Below the pieces are notes generated by a model. The model had not been told where the DNA came from and searched no databases. It saw only the letters and a program-made list of their open reading frames with translations. Positions 23,945-31,590 of a stretch of 45,222 bases of DNA are shown here, piece after piece (position 1 is the first letter of the stretch; every line of letters starts with the position of its first letter). The stretch comes from an uncultured Chloroflexales bacterium (GTDB lineage: Bacteria > Chloroflexota > Chloroflexia > Chloroflexales > Chloroflexaceae). Both the position numbers and the translations under genes were made by a program. Location of the stretch: NCBI GenBank assembly GCA_937918935.1, contig CAKZSI010000003.1:1-45222 (forward strand), read 5' to 3'.

Positions 23945-24059
23945 GTTCAGGTTTACCACAGAGCACGCAGAGGAACGGAGAGGACGAGCTTTGTAGGCCC
24001 TTTGCACCGCTCCGCGCGCGCTACGGTGTGGACAGGTTCGGTAGATGTGAACATTATCG
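23945..24059 (+). repeat. ~115-bp dispersed repeat, family C copy 2
   Basis: GTTCAGGTTTACCACAGAGC, then ACGCAGAGGAACG, later GCTACGGTGTGGACAGGTTC and GAACATTATCG. It matches 8595-8701 in order and spacing. Confidence 0.65.
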
Positions 24060-24141
24060 TGCCCGTGGCCCCGTGGACGCCGGAGGCGCGCATGCCGTAC
24101 AATACCCCGACTTGCACAGAACGCGTTTCGGGAGCCGCCAG

Positions 24142-25773
24142 ATGTTTGAGGATAGCACGGAACGTTTCACCCCCCAGGAAACGGCGTTGTTAGCGCCGTT
24201 CGTGACCAATACCGATCGACCGATCTTCTGTCTGCGCAACCTGCCGGAGGTAGTCAAGGGCGCCCTCTTCTCGCGCTACAGCCGCAGCACCAGAAGCCTG
24301 CGGCGCCTTCTGCTCGACGAATTCATCAGCGCGCCGGAGTCCGGCTTCAACGCCCTTGTGGGCAGAGCCGGCGCCGACCCCGCCGCGCAACTGGTCGCCG
24401 CCAGGGAGGCCGAGGCCTTCTATGACCGGGTGCTTATCGGCTACGGCGACGACTCGGTGGCCGAACTCGGCGGCGCCCACATTGCCTGCGAGGGCGTGAG
24501 CAACATCGCCGCCAAACTGCTGGAAGACAGCCGCCTCGGGCTGTCACCGCTCGAGAAGTCCACCCGCTACGTTCGCTTCGACCTGCCGGGGCCCGATGGG
24601 TATGCTTACCTGCGCGAGCCTGCCCTCATGGCCTCGCCCTATGCTGCGCGCTTCACTACGGCGATGGACAACCTGTTCAGTACCTATGGCGCCCTGCTTG
24701 CCCCGGTGCAGACCTGGCTACAGGCGCAGTTTCCGCGCGATCCGGAGACATCGCAGCGCGCCCACGCGAGCGCCATCCGGGCCAAATCCTTCGACCTGCT
24801 GCGCGGTCTGTTGCCCATGGCCACTCGCACGAATGTAGGACTGTTCGGCAACGGCCGCGCCTTCGAATACCTGCTGATCAAGCTGGCTGCGGCGCCGTTC
24901 GCCGAGGCCCGGCAACTCGGCCAGGCGATGCAGGCCGAACTGGACCAGGTGATCCCCGCCTTCGTCAAGCGCGCCAGAAGCGAGCGTGGGCGCGAGTACG
25001 CGACCTACCTCGCCACGACCCGCGAGCGCGTGGCCGCCCGTGCCGCCCGACTGGACCTCCCCCGATCGTCGCAGGACGATGTGGCGGTTCGACTCGTTGA
25101 TTACGACCCCCGGGCCGAGATCAAGGCTGTGGCGGCAATGCTGTACCCGCACCTGGATGCACCGCTCACGACGGTGCAGGAAGCGGTTGCGGCCATGCCT
25201 GAGGCGGAGCGGATGGCGATCATCGAGGCCGCCATGAGCGAGCGCAAGACCCGTTTTCATCGCCCCGGGCGAGCCTTCGAGGAACCGTACTACACCTTCG
25301 ATATCCTGGCCGACATTGGCGCATACCGCGACCTGCAACGCCACCGTGTGCTCACCCAGGAGCGGCAGAGCTTTACGACGGAGCACGGCTTCGTTGTGCC
25401 GCCGGAACTGGAGGCCATCGGCGTGGCCCGGACGTACAGCGCCGCCCTGGAGCAGGCTGCCGAGGTGTTTGCAGCGATGCGGGCCGAGTTCCCGCACGAA
25501 GCCCAGTATGCCGTGCCGTTTGCCTTTCGGGTGCGCTGGCGCGTCAAGCTGAACCTGCGCGAAGCCTATCATCTCATCGAACTGCGCAGCGCACGCCAGG
25601 GGCACCCCGCGTATCGGAAGATCGCCCGGGCGATGTTTCACGAAATCAGTGCGGTACACCCGGCGCTGGCAAGGGGGATGCGTTTTGTCGATCAACACGA
25701 CTACGGCCTGGAGCGCCTCGCTGCCGAGCAGCGCCTCGACCAGAAGCGGCAGCGGGGGGATCAAACGGCATAG
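24142..25773 (+). CDS. Two-module ThyX-like (FAD-dependent thymidylate synthase family) protein
   Basis: A 543-residue protein, about twice the ThyX length, made of two ThyX-like halves. ThyX normally methylates dUMP with FAD and carries RHRxxSxxxxSxRY. The N-half has GDDSVAELGGAHIACEGVSN and then EDSRLGLSPLEKSTRYV (128-144): the S-x-RY end is kept but RHR is lost. The C-half has DLQRHRVLTQERQSFTTEHG (397-416): QRHR is kept but the S-x-RY end is lost. Each half also has the later LP...NxR region (LPMATRTNVGLFGNGRAFEYLL and YAVPFAFRVRWRVKLNLREAYHLIELR). Enzyme activity is uncertain. The start at 24142 has GGAG eight bases upstream. No folate or other nucleotide gene is adjacent. Confidence 0.82.
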   Translation: MFEDSTERFTPQETALLAPFVTNTDRPIFCLRNLPEVVKGALFSRYSRSTRSLRRLLLDEFISAPESGFNALVGRAGADPAAQLVAAREAEAFYDRVLIGYGDDSVAELGGAHIACEGVSNIAAKLLEDSRLGLSPLEKSTRYVRFDLPGPDGYAYLREPALMASPYAARFTTAMDNLFSTYGALLAPVQTWLQAQFPRDPETSQRAHASAIRAKSFDLLRGLLPMATRTNVGLFGNGRAFEYLLIKLAAAPFAEARQLGQAMQAELDQVIPAFVKRARSERGREYATYLATTRERVAARAARLDLPRSSQDDVAVRLVDYDPRAEIKAVAAMLYPHLDAPLTTVQEAVAAMPEAERMAIIEAAMSERKTRFHRPGRAFEEPYYTFDILADIGAYRDLQRHRVLTQERQSFTTEHGFVVPPELEAIGVARTYSAALEQAAEVFAAMRAEFPHEAQYAVPFAFRVRWRVKLNLREAYHLIELRSARQGHPAYRKIARAMFHEISAVHPALARGMRFVDQHDYGLERLAAEQRLDQKRQRGDQTA

Positions 25774-25796
25774 TCGCTCCTACGGAAGGGGAGAGT

Positions 25797-25819
25797 CTGG
25801 GAGAGCCAGGCCCTCCCAG
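25797..25819. repeat. GGGAG/CTCCC hairpin, family B
   Basis: CTGGGAGAG and CCCTCCCAG arms, between the convergent ThyX-like gene and the unknown gene at 25872. Could serve as terminator. Confidence 0.55.
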
Positions 25820-25871
25820 GAACACACCTCCGACCGGACGGCTCGCCATGCCCGCGCCTGCTGAAAGCTGT

Positions 25872-26717
25872 TCACGGCGAACCTGCCTCGTCGTGTGGCA
25901 GGGTGTGGGCCAGTTCTTCCGCGGGCCGCGTGCCGTTGGTTCCCTCCTCGCTCTGCGTCGCGTACTCCTGCGCCCAGAGCTGAATACTCTCCCAGTCGCG
26001 CAGGGCAGCGGTGTGAACGTTGTCGGGTCGCCAGACGCCCCGCAGGTACTCGGCGTCGATCGTGGCGGGGTGCATGCTGCGGAATGGCACCACCGACGCG
26101 GTCTCGCCCTTGCCCCATTCCTCCTCCTCGCCCGGGCCGAGCGGCAGGGCTATCTCGTGGTAGGTTACCTCCTCGGGGTGCCGCGAGCGATCTACCAGGC
26201 TGTCGGCGGCCTCGCAGACCCGCCCGTGATCGATCAAGGCCGCCAGGAGCACATCGGTCATACGGCTGCGCACCGAGAGTTGCACCAGGCGCAGGTAGCC
26301 GACCCGCGCCAGGGCATCCAGATAGCCGCGAATCGCCAGCCGGCTGCGCTCGCCCTGACCCCAGCGCACCCCAATGCCGGCCTCGGCAGTGCGTTGCCGG
26401 TTGCGCCCGCTCAGACTGCCCGCCACGGTTGAAGCGACCGGCCCGCTGGTCACCGGGTAGAAGCGGATGTGTTCGCCCAGCCCCCAGTGTCTCACCACTT
26501 CGGCGCCTCCCTGGCGCTGGTGCTTGATCTCAATCTGTCCGACCCTGGCCGCCCGCATCGCCTCGTCGAGTTCCGCATCCCTGCCTGCCTCAACGTGAAA
26601 GCCAACGTAGGGCGCGAAGCGGCCCGCCCCGAGGCTGGCCCGGGCCAGGCTCTTGCCGTTCGCGTATTGGAGGATCACAACGTCCTGGGTGCTCTGGATG
26701 CGGTTTCTGCCGATCAT
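25872..26717 (-). CDS. Unrecognised 281-residue protein
   Basis: I do not recognise this protein. It has no signal peptide or membrane segment. It begins MIGRNRIQSTQDVVILQYAN. The centre is basic with mixed beta/alpha pattern (RLAIRGYLDALARVGYLRLV) and a Gly/Arg-rich loop (SLSGRNRQRTAEAGIGVRWG). The C-terminal third is strongly acidic with GPGEEEEWGKGE and an EEG-rich tail. The alternation of a basic core with an acidic, flexible tail is reminiscent of single-strand DNA handling proteins, but I have no motif to support that. The start at 26717 has AGGAG eight bases upstream, and a TAGACG-N17-TAAAAT promoter lies above it, so expression is likely. Confidence 0.7.
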   Translation of the reverse strand: MIGRNRIQSTQDVVILQYANGKSLARASLGAGRFAPYVGFHVEAGRDAELDEAMRAARVGQIEIKHQRQGGAEVVRHWGLGEHIRFYPVTSGPVASTVAGSLSGRNRQRTAEAGIGVRWGQGERSRLAIRGYLDALARVGYLRLVQLSVRSRMTDVLLAALIDHGRVCEAADSLVDRSRHPEEVTYHEIALPLGPGEEEEWGKGETASVVPFRSMHPATIDAEYLRGVWRPDNVHTAALRDWESIQLWAQEYATQSEEGTNGTRPAEELAHTLPHDEAGSP

Positions 26718-26812
26718 CACTGCGCTCCTGATCCGAACCGGATCGGTATCGTGGATGGGCAAAGGCTGCGCCGAACCCTTCGCCCGACGGGCAGGAAAGC
26801 TGGCGCCGATGC

Positions 26813-26841
26813 ATTTTAGCACATATGTTCTTTTTCGTCTA
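26813..26841 (-). promoter_or_regulatory. Putative promoter of the unknown gene at 26717
   Basis: Minus strand TAGACG, 17 bases, TAAAAT; leader about 89 bases. Confidence 0.5.
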
Positions 26842-27021
26842 CACCTCGCTGCAACAATCCCGGGGCTGTTGCAACCTCTACCTCCGTCGGAGGGACGGGG
26901 GCAGTGTAGCCGACCGATATGGTCCTGCTTCCGAAACACCCCGGGTCCAGGGCGCGCAACGGCCCTGGAGCAAATCCAGAGCCCGTGCGTTGCATACACT
27001 CTGAATTGGCTGGCAATGGGC

Positions 27022-27050
27022 TTGACGCGCGGGCTACCCCTTGCTATACT
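27022..27050 (+). promoter_or_regulatory. Sigma-70 type promoter of the gene at 27115
   Basis: TTGACG, 17 bases, TATACT; leader about 58 bases. One of the best promoter matches in the window. Confidence 0.75.
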
Positions 27051-27114
27051 TAGCACATCTGAGCTACCATTACAAATGTACTACTCTGTGGCGCCCGCGA
27101 GAGGAGGAACAACA

Positions 27115-27639
27115 ATGGCTGTTCAGAGCCGTGATTTGCACAGCGAACGCCGCTTTCCCATCAATCTGCCCCTTGGCAAACTCGGGGCCATGGCTTACCT
27201 GATCACCGGCATCCTGGCCCTCCTCGCCGTCTATGTCGTGTTGAGCAGCGCCATCGCCTTTGTACGGACTATGCGTGATGACCTGGCCTACGGACGGCCG
27301 CGGACTTTTCATCTGACCGCCAATGTCGGGCGGCCAGAGGAGGCCAATGGTCCTACGCAACTGATTGCGATGAACCTGGATCGGCAGGTGGTCATCGTGG
27401 AGATCGCCGGCAGTGATCCGAACAAGGTGCGCACCATACCTGGACCATACCTGTTCGGCGCGGGCGAGGATCTTACCCCGGTCACTATGCGCCTCGATGA
27501 TCTGAACGGTGATGCCTCACCGGACCTGATTGTGCAGATCAAGAACGAGGAACTGGTCTATCTCAACCGCGGGACGGAGTTTGGCCTGATTACTGCCGAG
27601 GAGCGGCAGCAGATCCTGCAGCGCACGGCAGGGCACTAG
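27115..27639 (+). CDS. Single-pass membrane protein with FG-GAP-like repeat
   Basis: A 174-residue protein. A basic cytoplasmic N-terminus (1-25) is followed by one membrane segment (about 26-48, MAYLITGILALLAVYVVLSSAI). The outer part has beta-type sequence including MRLDDLNGDASPDLIVQI, where D-x-N-G-D-x-x-P-D is the calcium-binding loop style of FG-GAP/integrin-like or EF-type repeats. Only one such loop is present, so it is not a full propeller. The role is unknown; likely anchored outside the membrane. GAGGAGG gives a strong ribosome site and the promoter is good, suggesting high expression. Confidence 0.75.
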   Translation: MAVQSRDLHSERRFPINLPLGKLGAMAYLITGILALLAVYVVLSSAIAFVRTMRDDLAYGRPRTFHLTANVGRPEEANGPTQLIAMNLDRQVVIVEIAGSDPNKVRTIPGPYLFGAGEDLTPVTMRLDDLNGDASPDLIVQIKNEELVYLNRGTEFGLITAEERQQILQRTAGH

Positions 27640-27658
27640 ATACCGTTCAGAGCTTTAC

Positions 27659-27680
27659 GAAGGGGTGCAGCCCCTCCGAG
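27659..27680. repeat. AGGGG/CCCCT hairpin, family B
   Basis: AGGGG-TGCAG-CCCCT just after the stop at 27639, same GCAGCCC loop as other family B copies. Confidence 0.5.
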
Positions 27681-27690
27681 CGTTCCTCTT

Positions 27691-27725
27691 CCTGGTGCAG
27701 GGCGGCTTAGCCGCGCCGCACCAGG
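27691..27725. terminator. Hairpin between convergent genes
   Basis: CCTGGTGC (27691-27698) pairs with GCACCAGG (27718-27725) around an inner GCGGC-TTA-GCCGC stem. It sits between the gene ending at 27639 and the fusion gene ending at 27845. Confidence 0.55.
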
Positions 27726-27844
27726 GAGCGGTACAAATGCGGGGTCCTGAGGCACCCACAACCCCCGCCAGGGGCAACGTGATAACGGAGCGTTAGTCCG
27801 TAAACAATGTCCTTCGCTTCCCTGACTATCCTGACCGGGACCGT

Positions 27845-29881
27845 CTACGGCAGCGCAAACAGGCCCGGAACGCGCCGGGCCAGGCCGAGGTTCCCGCTCA
27901 CCTGCATGCGGCCCATCAGCATGTGGCGCCAGGGCCTCCTCTGGCCGGTCAGCAGGCGGCAGAGCAGGTCGGCGCTGGCAAAGGTGAAGGTGACATCCGT
28001 GGTGCGGGCGCGACCGATCTTTCCCGTGCCGCCCTCCGGGCCGATCCGGACGTGCCAGCTTCCGCCGCCCTGCCCTTTAACATTAATGGCAATGGTGGCG
28101 TAGAGATCGCCTCCGCGCTCTGGCCAGTACGACAGACCGAGCAAGTGAAAGAAGCGGGTAAGCTGGCGTCGCATCATGCCGGGGCTGAAGAAGATCCAGA
28201 CCGGGCGCGAGCGGGAGACGGCCAGATGCGCGCCGCGGACGATGCCGGCGTTGGCCAGTGAGCAGCCGAACAGTTCCGCCACCGTGGGCATGCGGCTGAA
28301 CAAGGGTGTCGCGACCAGCCGCCCCAGGCTTTCGGCGCCCAGCGGTGCGGCCATACGCGCCGCGGCGCCGAGGGCCTCCAGAAAGGCGGTGACCAGTTCA
28401 CCCACGGGGCGCTCCGCGTCAGCGGTAATCGCCGCCTCGTTGAAGGCGCCAATGTCCTCGCGGCTTGCAAGGCCGGGGATGATCGCCGGACGTCCCTCGA
28501 GGCCGCTCCGGATGATCTGGTTGTACGTCTCGGTCATTGTGAGCGTGTGGGCCAGGGCCTGCCGCATCGTCCAGGGTTCGGCGCGTCGCTCGATGCGCCG
28601 GTTCCAGTCGTCGTCCTTGACGCGCGCGAAGGAGCCACGGTAGATCTCCTGGAGTTCCAGGAAATCTGAGGCGATTGTGTAGGCGGTGAAGGCGCCGATG
28701 CGATCTTCCAGGCGCGCCAGGGCCTCTTCCGCGGCGGCCAGTTCGTCCTGCTCCGCCTCGACCAGCGCAGCCACCGGTGGGGCCGGTTCGGGGGAAGGCC
28801 CCTCCACACTGTCCGGGGCGTCCTGGAGTTCCAGGTCGGTACGCTCCACCCCCGCGAGTTCCATGATCAGGTCCGGGCCATAGGCCAGGGCGGGGGTCTG
28901 GAAGCCGGGCGGGGCCTGGCCGCCAAGCACCTTCTCGGCGATGAGCACCGCGGTCGAGGCCGTCAGGGTGTAGGCTTCCGGCACGCGCAGGCGCGCAATC
29001 GCCATGCGTCCGGCTGCGTCGGTCACTTCGCCCCAGAGCAGACTGTGGCCGCCTGCCCGTTCTTCCTCGCTCGGACCGGCGGGGCCGCGCCGGATCAACC
29101 AGCCCAGGAAACGGCGCACGGCGCCTGCGCTGATGGCGGGGGTCAGCAGCCGCCCCTGCCCCGCTATCAGCGCCCCCAACCGGCCCACGTAGGCGTACAC
29201 GACGATGTTCGGAATGCCCGTGCTATAATAGGCGCTGCTGACATCGCCCCAGGGGATGGCCACAACCTCAACCGGGCCGCGCCCGAAGTCCACCTGGCGC
29301 CGGAGTTCACCCAGGGGTGACGCCACGATCACCCCATCGCGCCGGATGGCCCCCATCGCGTCCAGGCTCTCCAGCGCCGTCAGGGCCGTACCCCTCGAGA
29401 TCCCGCCCAGACCCCGGAAGGCCAGCGCCAGATGCGTGGCCTCGGGGAGGCGCCGTTTCAGATGCACAGCCAGACAGTCGCTCGGCACGACATCGAACCC
29501 CGCGCCGGGCAGTAACATTACCCCCGCCGCGCGTGCCTCGCCGTCGCGGGCGTGGAGTTCCTCAAAAACGGCGATCTCGCCGGTAATATCAATGTAGTGC
29601 ACCCCCGTGTGCAGACAGGCGTTTGCCATGGGACGACTGGTCTTGCTGAACGGTCCTGCGCAGTGGATCACCGCTACCCGCCCGTGCAGCGCGGCCTCGA
29701 GCCCGGCCACATCATCCAGGTTGACCGCGATGTGGGGGAGATCGAGCCGGCGGGCCACCGCGCCCACCGCGTCGGCGTTGCGGCCCGCCAGGACGGGGCG
29801 TAACCCCCGTTCGACGGCGTGCTGGGCAACCAGCGTGCCGGTGTAGCCGTTCGCTCCGTAGATGAGAATGCGCTCGCTCAC
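27845..29881 (-). CDS. Three-domain fusion: saccharopine-dehydrogenase-like, DinB-like, SCP2
   Basis: A 678-residue protein. Residues 1-~355 are a saccharopine dehydrogenase/trans-acting enoyl reductase-like NAD(P) domain (RILIYGANGYTGTLVAQHAVERG, then IHCAGPFSKT and HYIDITGE). An acidic Ala/Glu linker follows (about 370-400). The middle (~400-560) looks like the DinB/maleylpyruvate isomerase helical bundle (WNRRIERRAEPWTMRQALAHTL). The C-terminus (~575-678) is an SCP2-type lipid-binding fold (LYATIAINVKGQGGGSWHVR, TTDVTFTFASADLLCRLLTG). The combination suggests reduction of a hydrophobic, perhaps isoprenoid or lipid, substrate. The start is GTG at 29881, with AAGGA close upstream. It is divergent from an amidase gene. 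Confidence 0.85.
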   Translation of the reverse strand: MSERILIYGANGYTGTLVAQHAVERGLRPVLAGRNADAVGAVARRLDLPHIAVNLDDVAGLEAALHGRVAVIHCAGPFSKTSRPMANACLHTGVHYIDITGEIAVFEELHARDGEARAAGVMLLPGAGFDVVPSDCLAVHLKRRLPEATHLALAFRGLGGISRGTALTALESLDAMGAIRRDGVIVASPLGELRRQVDFGRGPVEVVAIPWGDVSSAYYSTGIPNIVVYAYVGRLGALIAGQGRLLTPAISAGAVRRFLGWLIRRGPAGPSEEERAGGHSLLWGEVTDAAGRMAIARLRVPEAYTLTASTAVLIAEKVLGGQAPPGFQTPALAYGPDLIMELAGVERTDLELQDAPDSVEGPSPEPAPPVAALVEAEQDELAAAEEALARLEDRIGAFTAYTIASDFLELQEIYRGSFARVKDDDWNRRIERRAEPWTMRQALAHTLTMTETYNQIIRSGLEGRPAIIPGLASREDIGAFNEAAITADAERPVGELVTAFLEALGAAARMAAPLGAESLGRLVATPLFSRMPTVAELFGCSLANAGIVRGAHLAVSRSRPVWIFFSPGMMRRQLTRFFHLLGLSYWPERGGDLYATIAINVKGQGGGSWHVRIGPEGGTGKIGRARTTDVTFTFASADLLCRLLTGQRRPWRHMLMGRMQVSGNLGLARRVPGLFALP

Positions 29882-30117
29882 ATGGTTCCTTCTGTAATCC
29901 ACGCCCTTGCCACATTGCAAGGGCCTCCGAGGGCGTCTCTCCCAGACCGTGCTGGATGGGCGATTGCCCGCCAGGCAGGATCAGTATAACTCTAGTTTGT
30001 CAGTTCACTGTAGCGCGGCCACAAGCGAGGTTTGGGAGCCGCAGCCCCCCCAACCAGACATTATTTGGAGGAGCTTTGCCCCTCCGAACCTTCCCGTAGT
30101 TACTCCGGAGGTCTTGC
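29882..30117. other. Divergent region with overlapping -10 elements and two family B hairpins
   Basis: 236 bases. AGTATAAC at 29983-29990 reads TATAAC rightward and TATACT leftward, so the fusion and amidase genes may share a promoter zone. Two family B hairpins follow (30032-30052 and 30067-30086) in the amidase leader. Confidence 0.5.
30032..30086. repeat. Two adjacent family B hairpins
   Basis: TTGGGAGCC-GCA-GCCCCCCCAA, then TTGGAGGAGCTTTGCCCCTC, in the leader of the amidase gene. Confidence 0.55.
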
Positions 30118-31539
30118 GTGTCTGAAGAGGTCTGTTTTGCCCCCGCCCGCGAGCTAGCGTCGGCGATTCGCGCGCGCCGGGTGGCCTGCGTCGAGGTGCT
30201 GGAGGCGCATCTGCGCCGTATCGAGCGCCTCAATCCGCTGGTCAACGCCATGGTGACACTCACTGCCGAGGAGGCTCTGGCCGCCGCCCGGGCCTGTGAC
30301 GCGGCCCTGGCGGCCGGCACGGCCCCGCCTCCTGCTGCGGCGCCGCTCTTTGGCCTGCCCGTCGCGCACAAGGATCTGATGGACACCCGCGGGGTGCGCA
30401 CTACCTATGGCTCGCCGATCTTCGCCAACCACGTGCCCGATGCCGATGCGCTGATCGTGGCGCGCCTCAAGGCGGCGGGGGCGATTACCCTGGGCAAGAC
30501 GAACACCCCCGAGTTCGGCGCCGGTTCGCAGACCTTCAATCCCGTGTTTGGTGCGACGCGCAACCCATACGACCTGAGCAAGACCTGCGGTGGCAGTAGC
30601 GGCGGCGCGGCGGTGGCCCTGGCCTGCGGTTTCACCGCCCTGGCCGATGGCTCCGATATGGGCGGCAGTCTGCGCAATCCGGCGAGCTTCTGCAACGTGG
30701 TGGGCCTGCGCCCTACCCCCGGGCGGGTGCCGGTGTGGCCCAACCGTGCGCCCTACCTGCCCCTGGCGGTGGACGGGCCGATGGCCCGCACGGTGGGTGA
30801 CGTAGCCCTGATGCTGTCGGCGATCGCCGGGGCCGATCCGCGCGATCCGCTCTCCTTCGACGCAGCCGGTCACGTCTTCGCGCCGCCCCTCGACCACGAC
30901 CCGCGCGGCGTGCGCGTGGCCTGGAGTCCCGATCTCGGCGGTTTGCCGGTTGATCCGCGTGTGACTGCGGTGGTTGAGGCCCGGCGGGCCACCTTTACGG
31001 CCATGGGCTGCGTCGTCGAAGAGGCCACGCCCGATCTGCGGGATGCCGACGATATCTTCCTCACCCTGCGGGCCTTGAGCTTCGAACTGAACCTCGGTGC
31101 GTTGCTCGACACCCATCGCGAGCAACTCAAGGACACGGTGATCTGGAACATTGAGCAGGGGCGGCGCCTCACCGGCCCTCAGGTGGCGCGGGCGATGCGG
31201 CTCCACGGCGAGTTGCTGGCCCGGGTGCGCGCCTTTTTCGAGCACTATGACTACCTGGTGCTTCCGGTGAGCCAGGTCCCGCCCTTTCCGGTCGAGCAAC
31301 CCTACGTTACCAGCATCAACGGGGTGGCGCTGGGCAGTTACCTGGAATGGATGCGCTCGTGCTACTGGATCAGCGTTACGGGCGCTCCGGCTCTGGCCGT
31401 GCCGGCGGGCTTCACCCCCGAGGGGTTGCCGGTGGGACTGCAGATCGTCGCCCGCCCGCGCAATGAACTCGGCCTGCTACGGCTGGGCCATGCCTACGAA
31501 CAGGCGACGGGGTTCTGGCGCCACCGGCCGGCAATCTGA
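30118..31539 (+). CDS. Amidase signature family hydrolase
   Basis: A 473-residue amidase. The Ser-cis-Ser-Lys triad is visible: Lys85 in PVAHKDLMDT, Ser160/161 in CGGSSGGAAVA and Ser184 in ADGSDMGGSLRNP. It should hydrolyse an amide to acid and ammonia or amine; the substrate is unknown. It is not likely to be GatA because no gatB or gatC genes are near and the C-terminal region (SYLEWMRSCYWISVTGAPALAVPAGF) is of the general amidase type. The start is GTG at 30118 with CGGAGG upstream. There is no signal peptide, so it acts in the cytoplasm. Monocistronic by context. Confidence 0.9.
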   Translation: MSEEVCFAPARELASAIRARRVACVEVLEAHLRRIERLNPLVNAMVTLTAEEALAAARACDAALAAGTAPPPAAAPLFGLPVAHKDLMDTRGVRTTYGSPIFANHVPDADALIVARLKAAGAITLGKTNTPEFGAGSQTFNPVFGATRNPYDLSKTCGGSSGGAAVALACGFTALADGSDMGGSLRNPASFCNVVGLRPTPGRVPVWPNRAPYLPLAVDGPMARTVGDVALMLSAIAGADPRDPLSFDAAGHVFAPPLDHDPRGVRVAWSPDLGGLPVDPRVTAVVEARRATFTAMGCVVEEATPDLRDADDIFLTLRALSFELNLGALLDTHREQLKDTVIWNIEQGRRLTGPQVARAMRLHGELLARVRAFFEHYDYLVLPVSQVPPFPVEQPYVTSINGVALGSYLEWMRSCYWISVTGAPALAVPAGFTPEGLPVGLQIVARPRNELGLLRLGHAYEQATGFWRHRPAI

Positions 31540-31550
31540 CCGCCTCCGGC

Positions 31551-31574
31551 AGGAGGAAACCGGGTTTCCTCTGC
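31551..31574 (+). repeat. Palindromic intergenic repeat, family A copy 7 (short)
   Basis: AGGAAACC-G-GGTTTCCT between the convergent amidase and GNAT genes; the CCCTGCC tail is degraded. Could act as a bidirectional terminator. Confidence 0.6.
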
Positions 31575-31590
31575 TGCAAGCGGGGTGGCG

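Larger units (their letters stand above)
23665..24141. other. Divergent region with promoter, palindromes and a dispersed repeat
   Basis: 477 bases between the small ScdA_N-like gene and the ThyX-like gene. Contains the minus-strand promoter (23763-23791), TTGTRCAAAA-type operators (23778-23830), a family C repeat (23945-24059) and a possible TACAAT (24098-24103) for the ThyX-like gene. I see no other gene. Confidence 0.6.
26718..27114. other. Divergent intergenic region with two promoters
   Basis: 397 bases between two divergent unknown genes. The leftward promoter lies at 26813-26841 and the rightward at 27022-27050. The ~180 bases between them (26842-27021) hold no gene or clear site. Confidence 0.6.

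Noticed and set aside
29222-29230. TGC-TATAAT-like sequence (GTGCTATAATAG)
   Set aside because: Lies inside the three-domain fusion gene on the opposite strand with no gene placed to use it.
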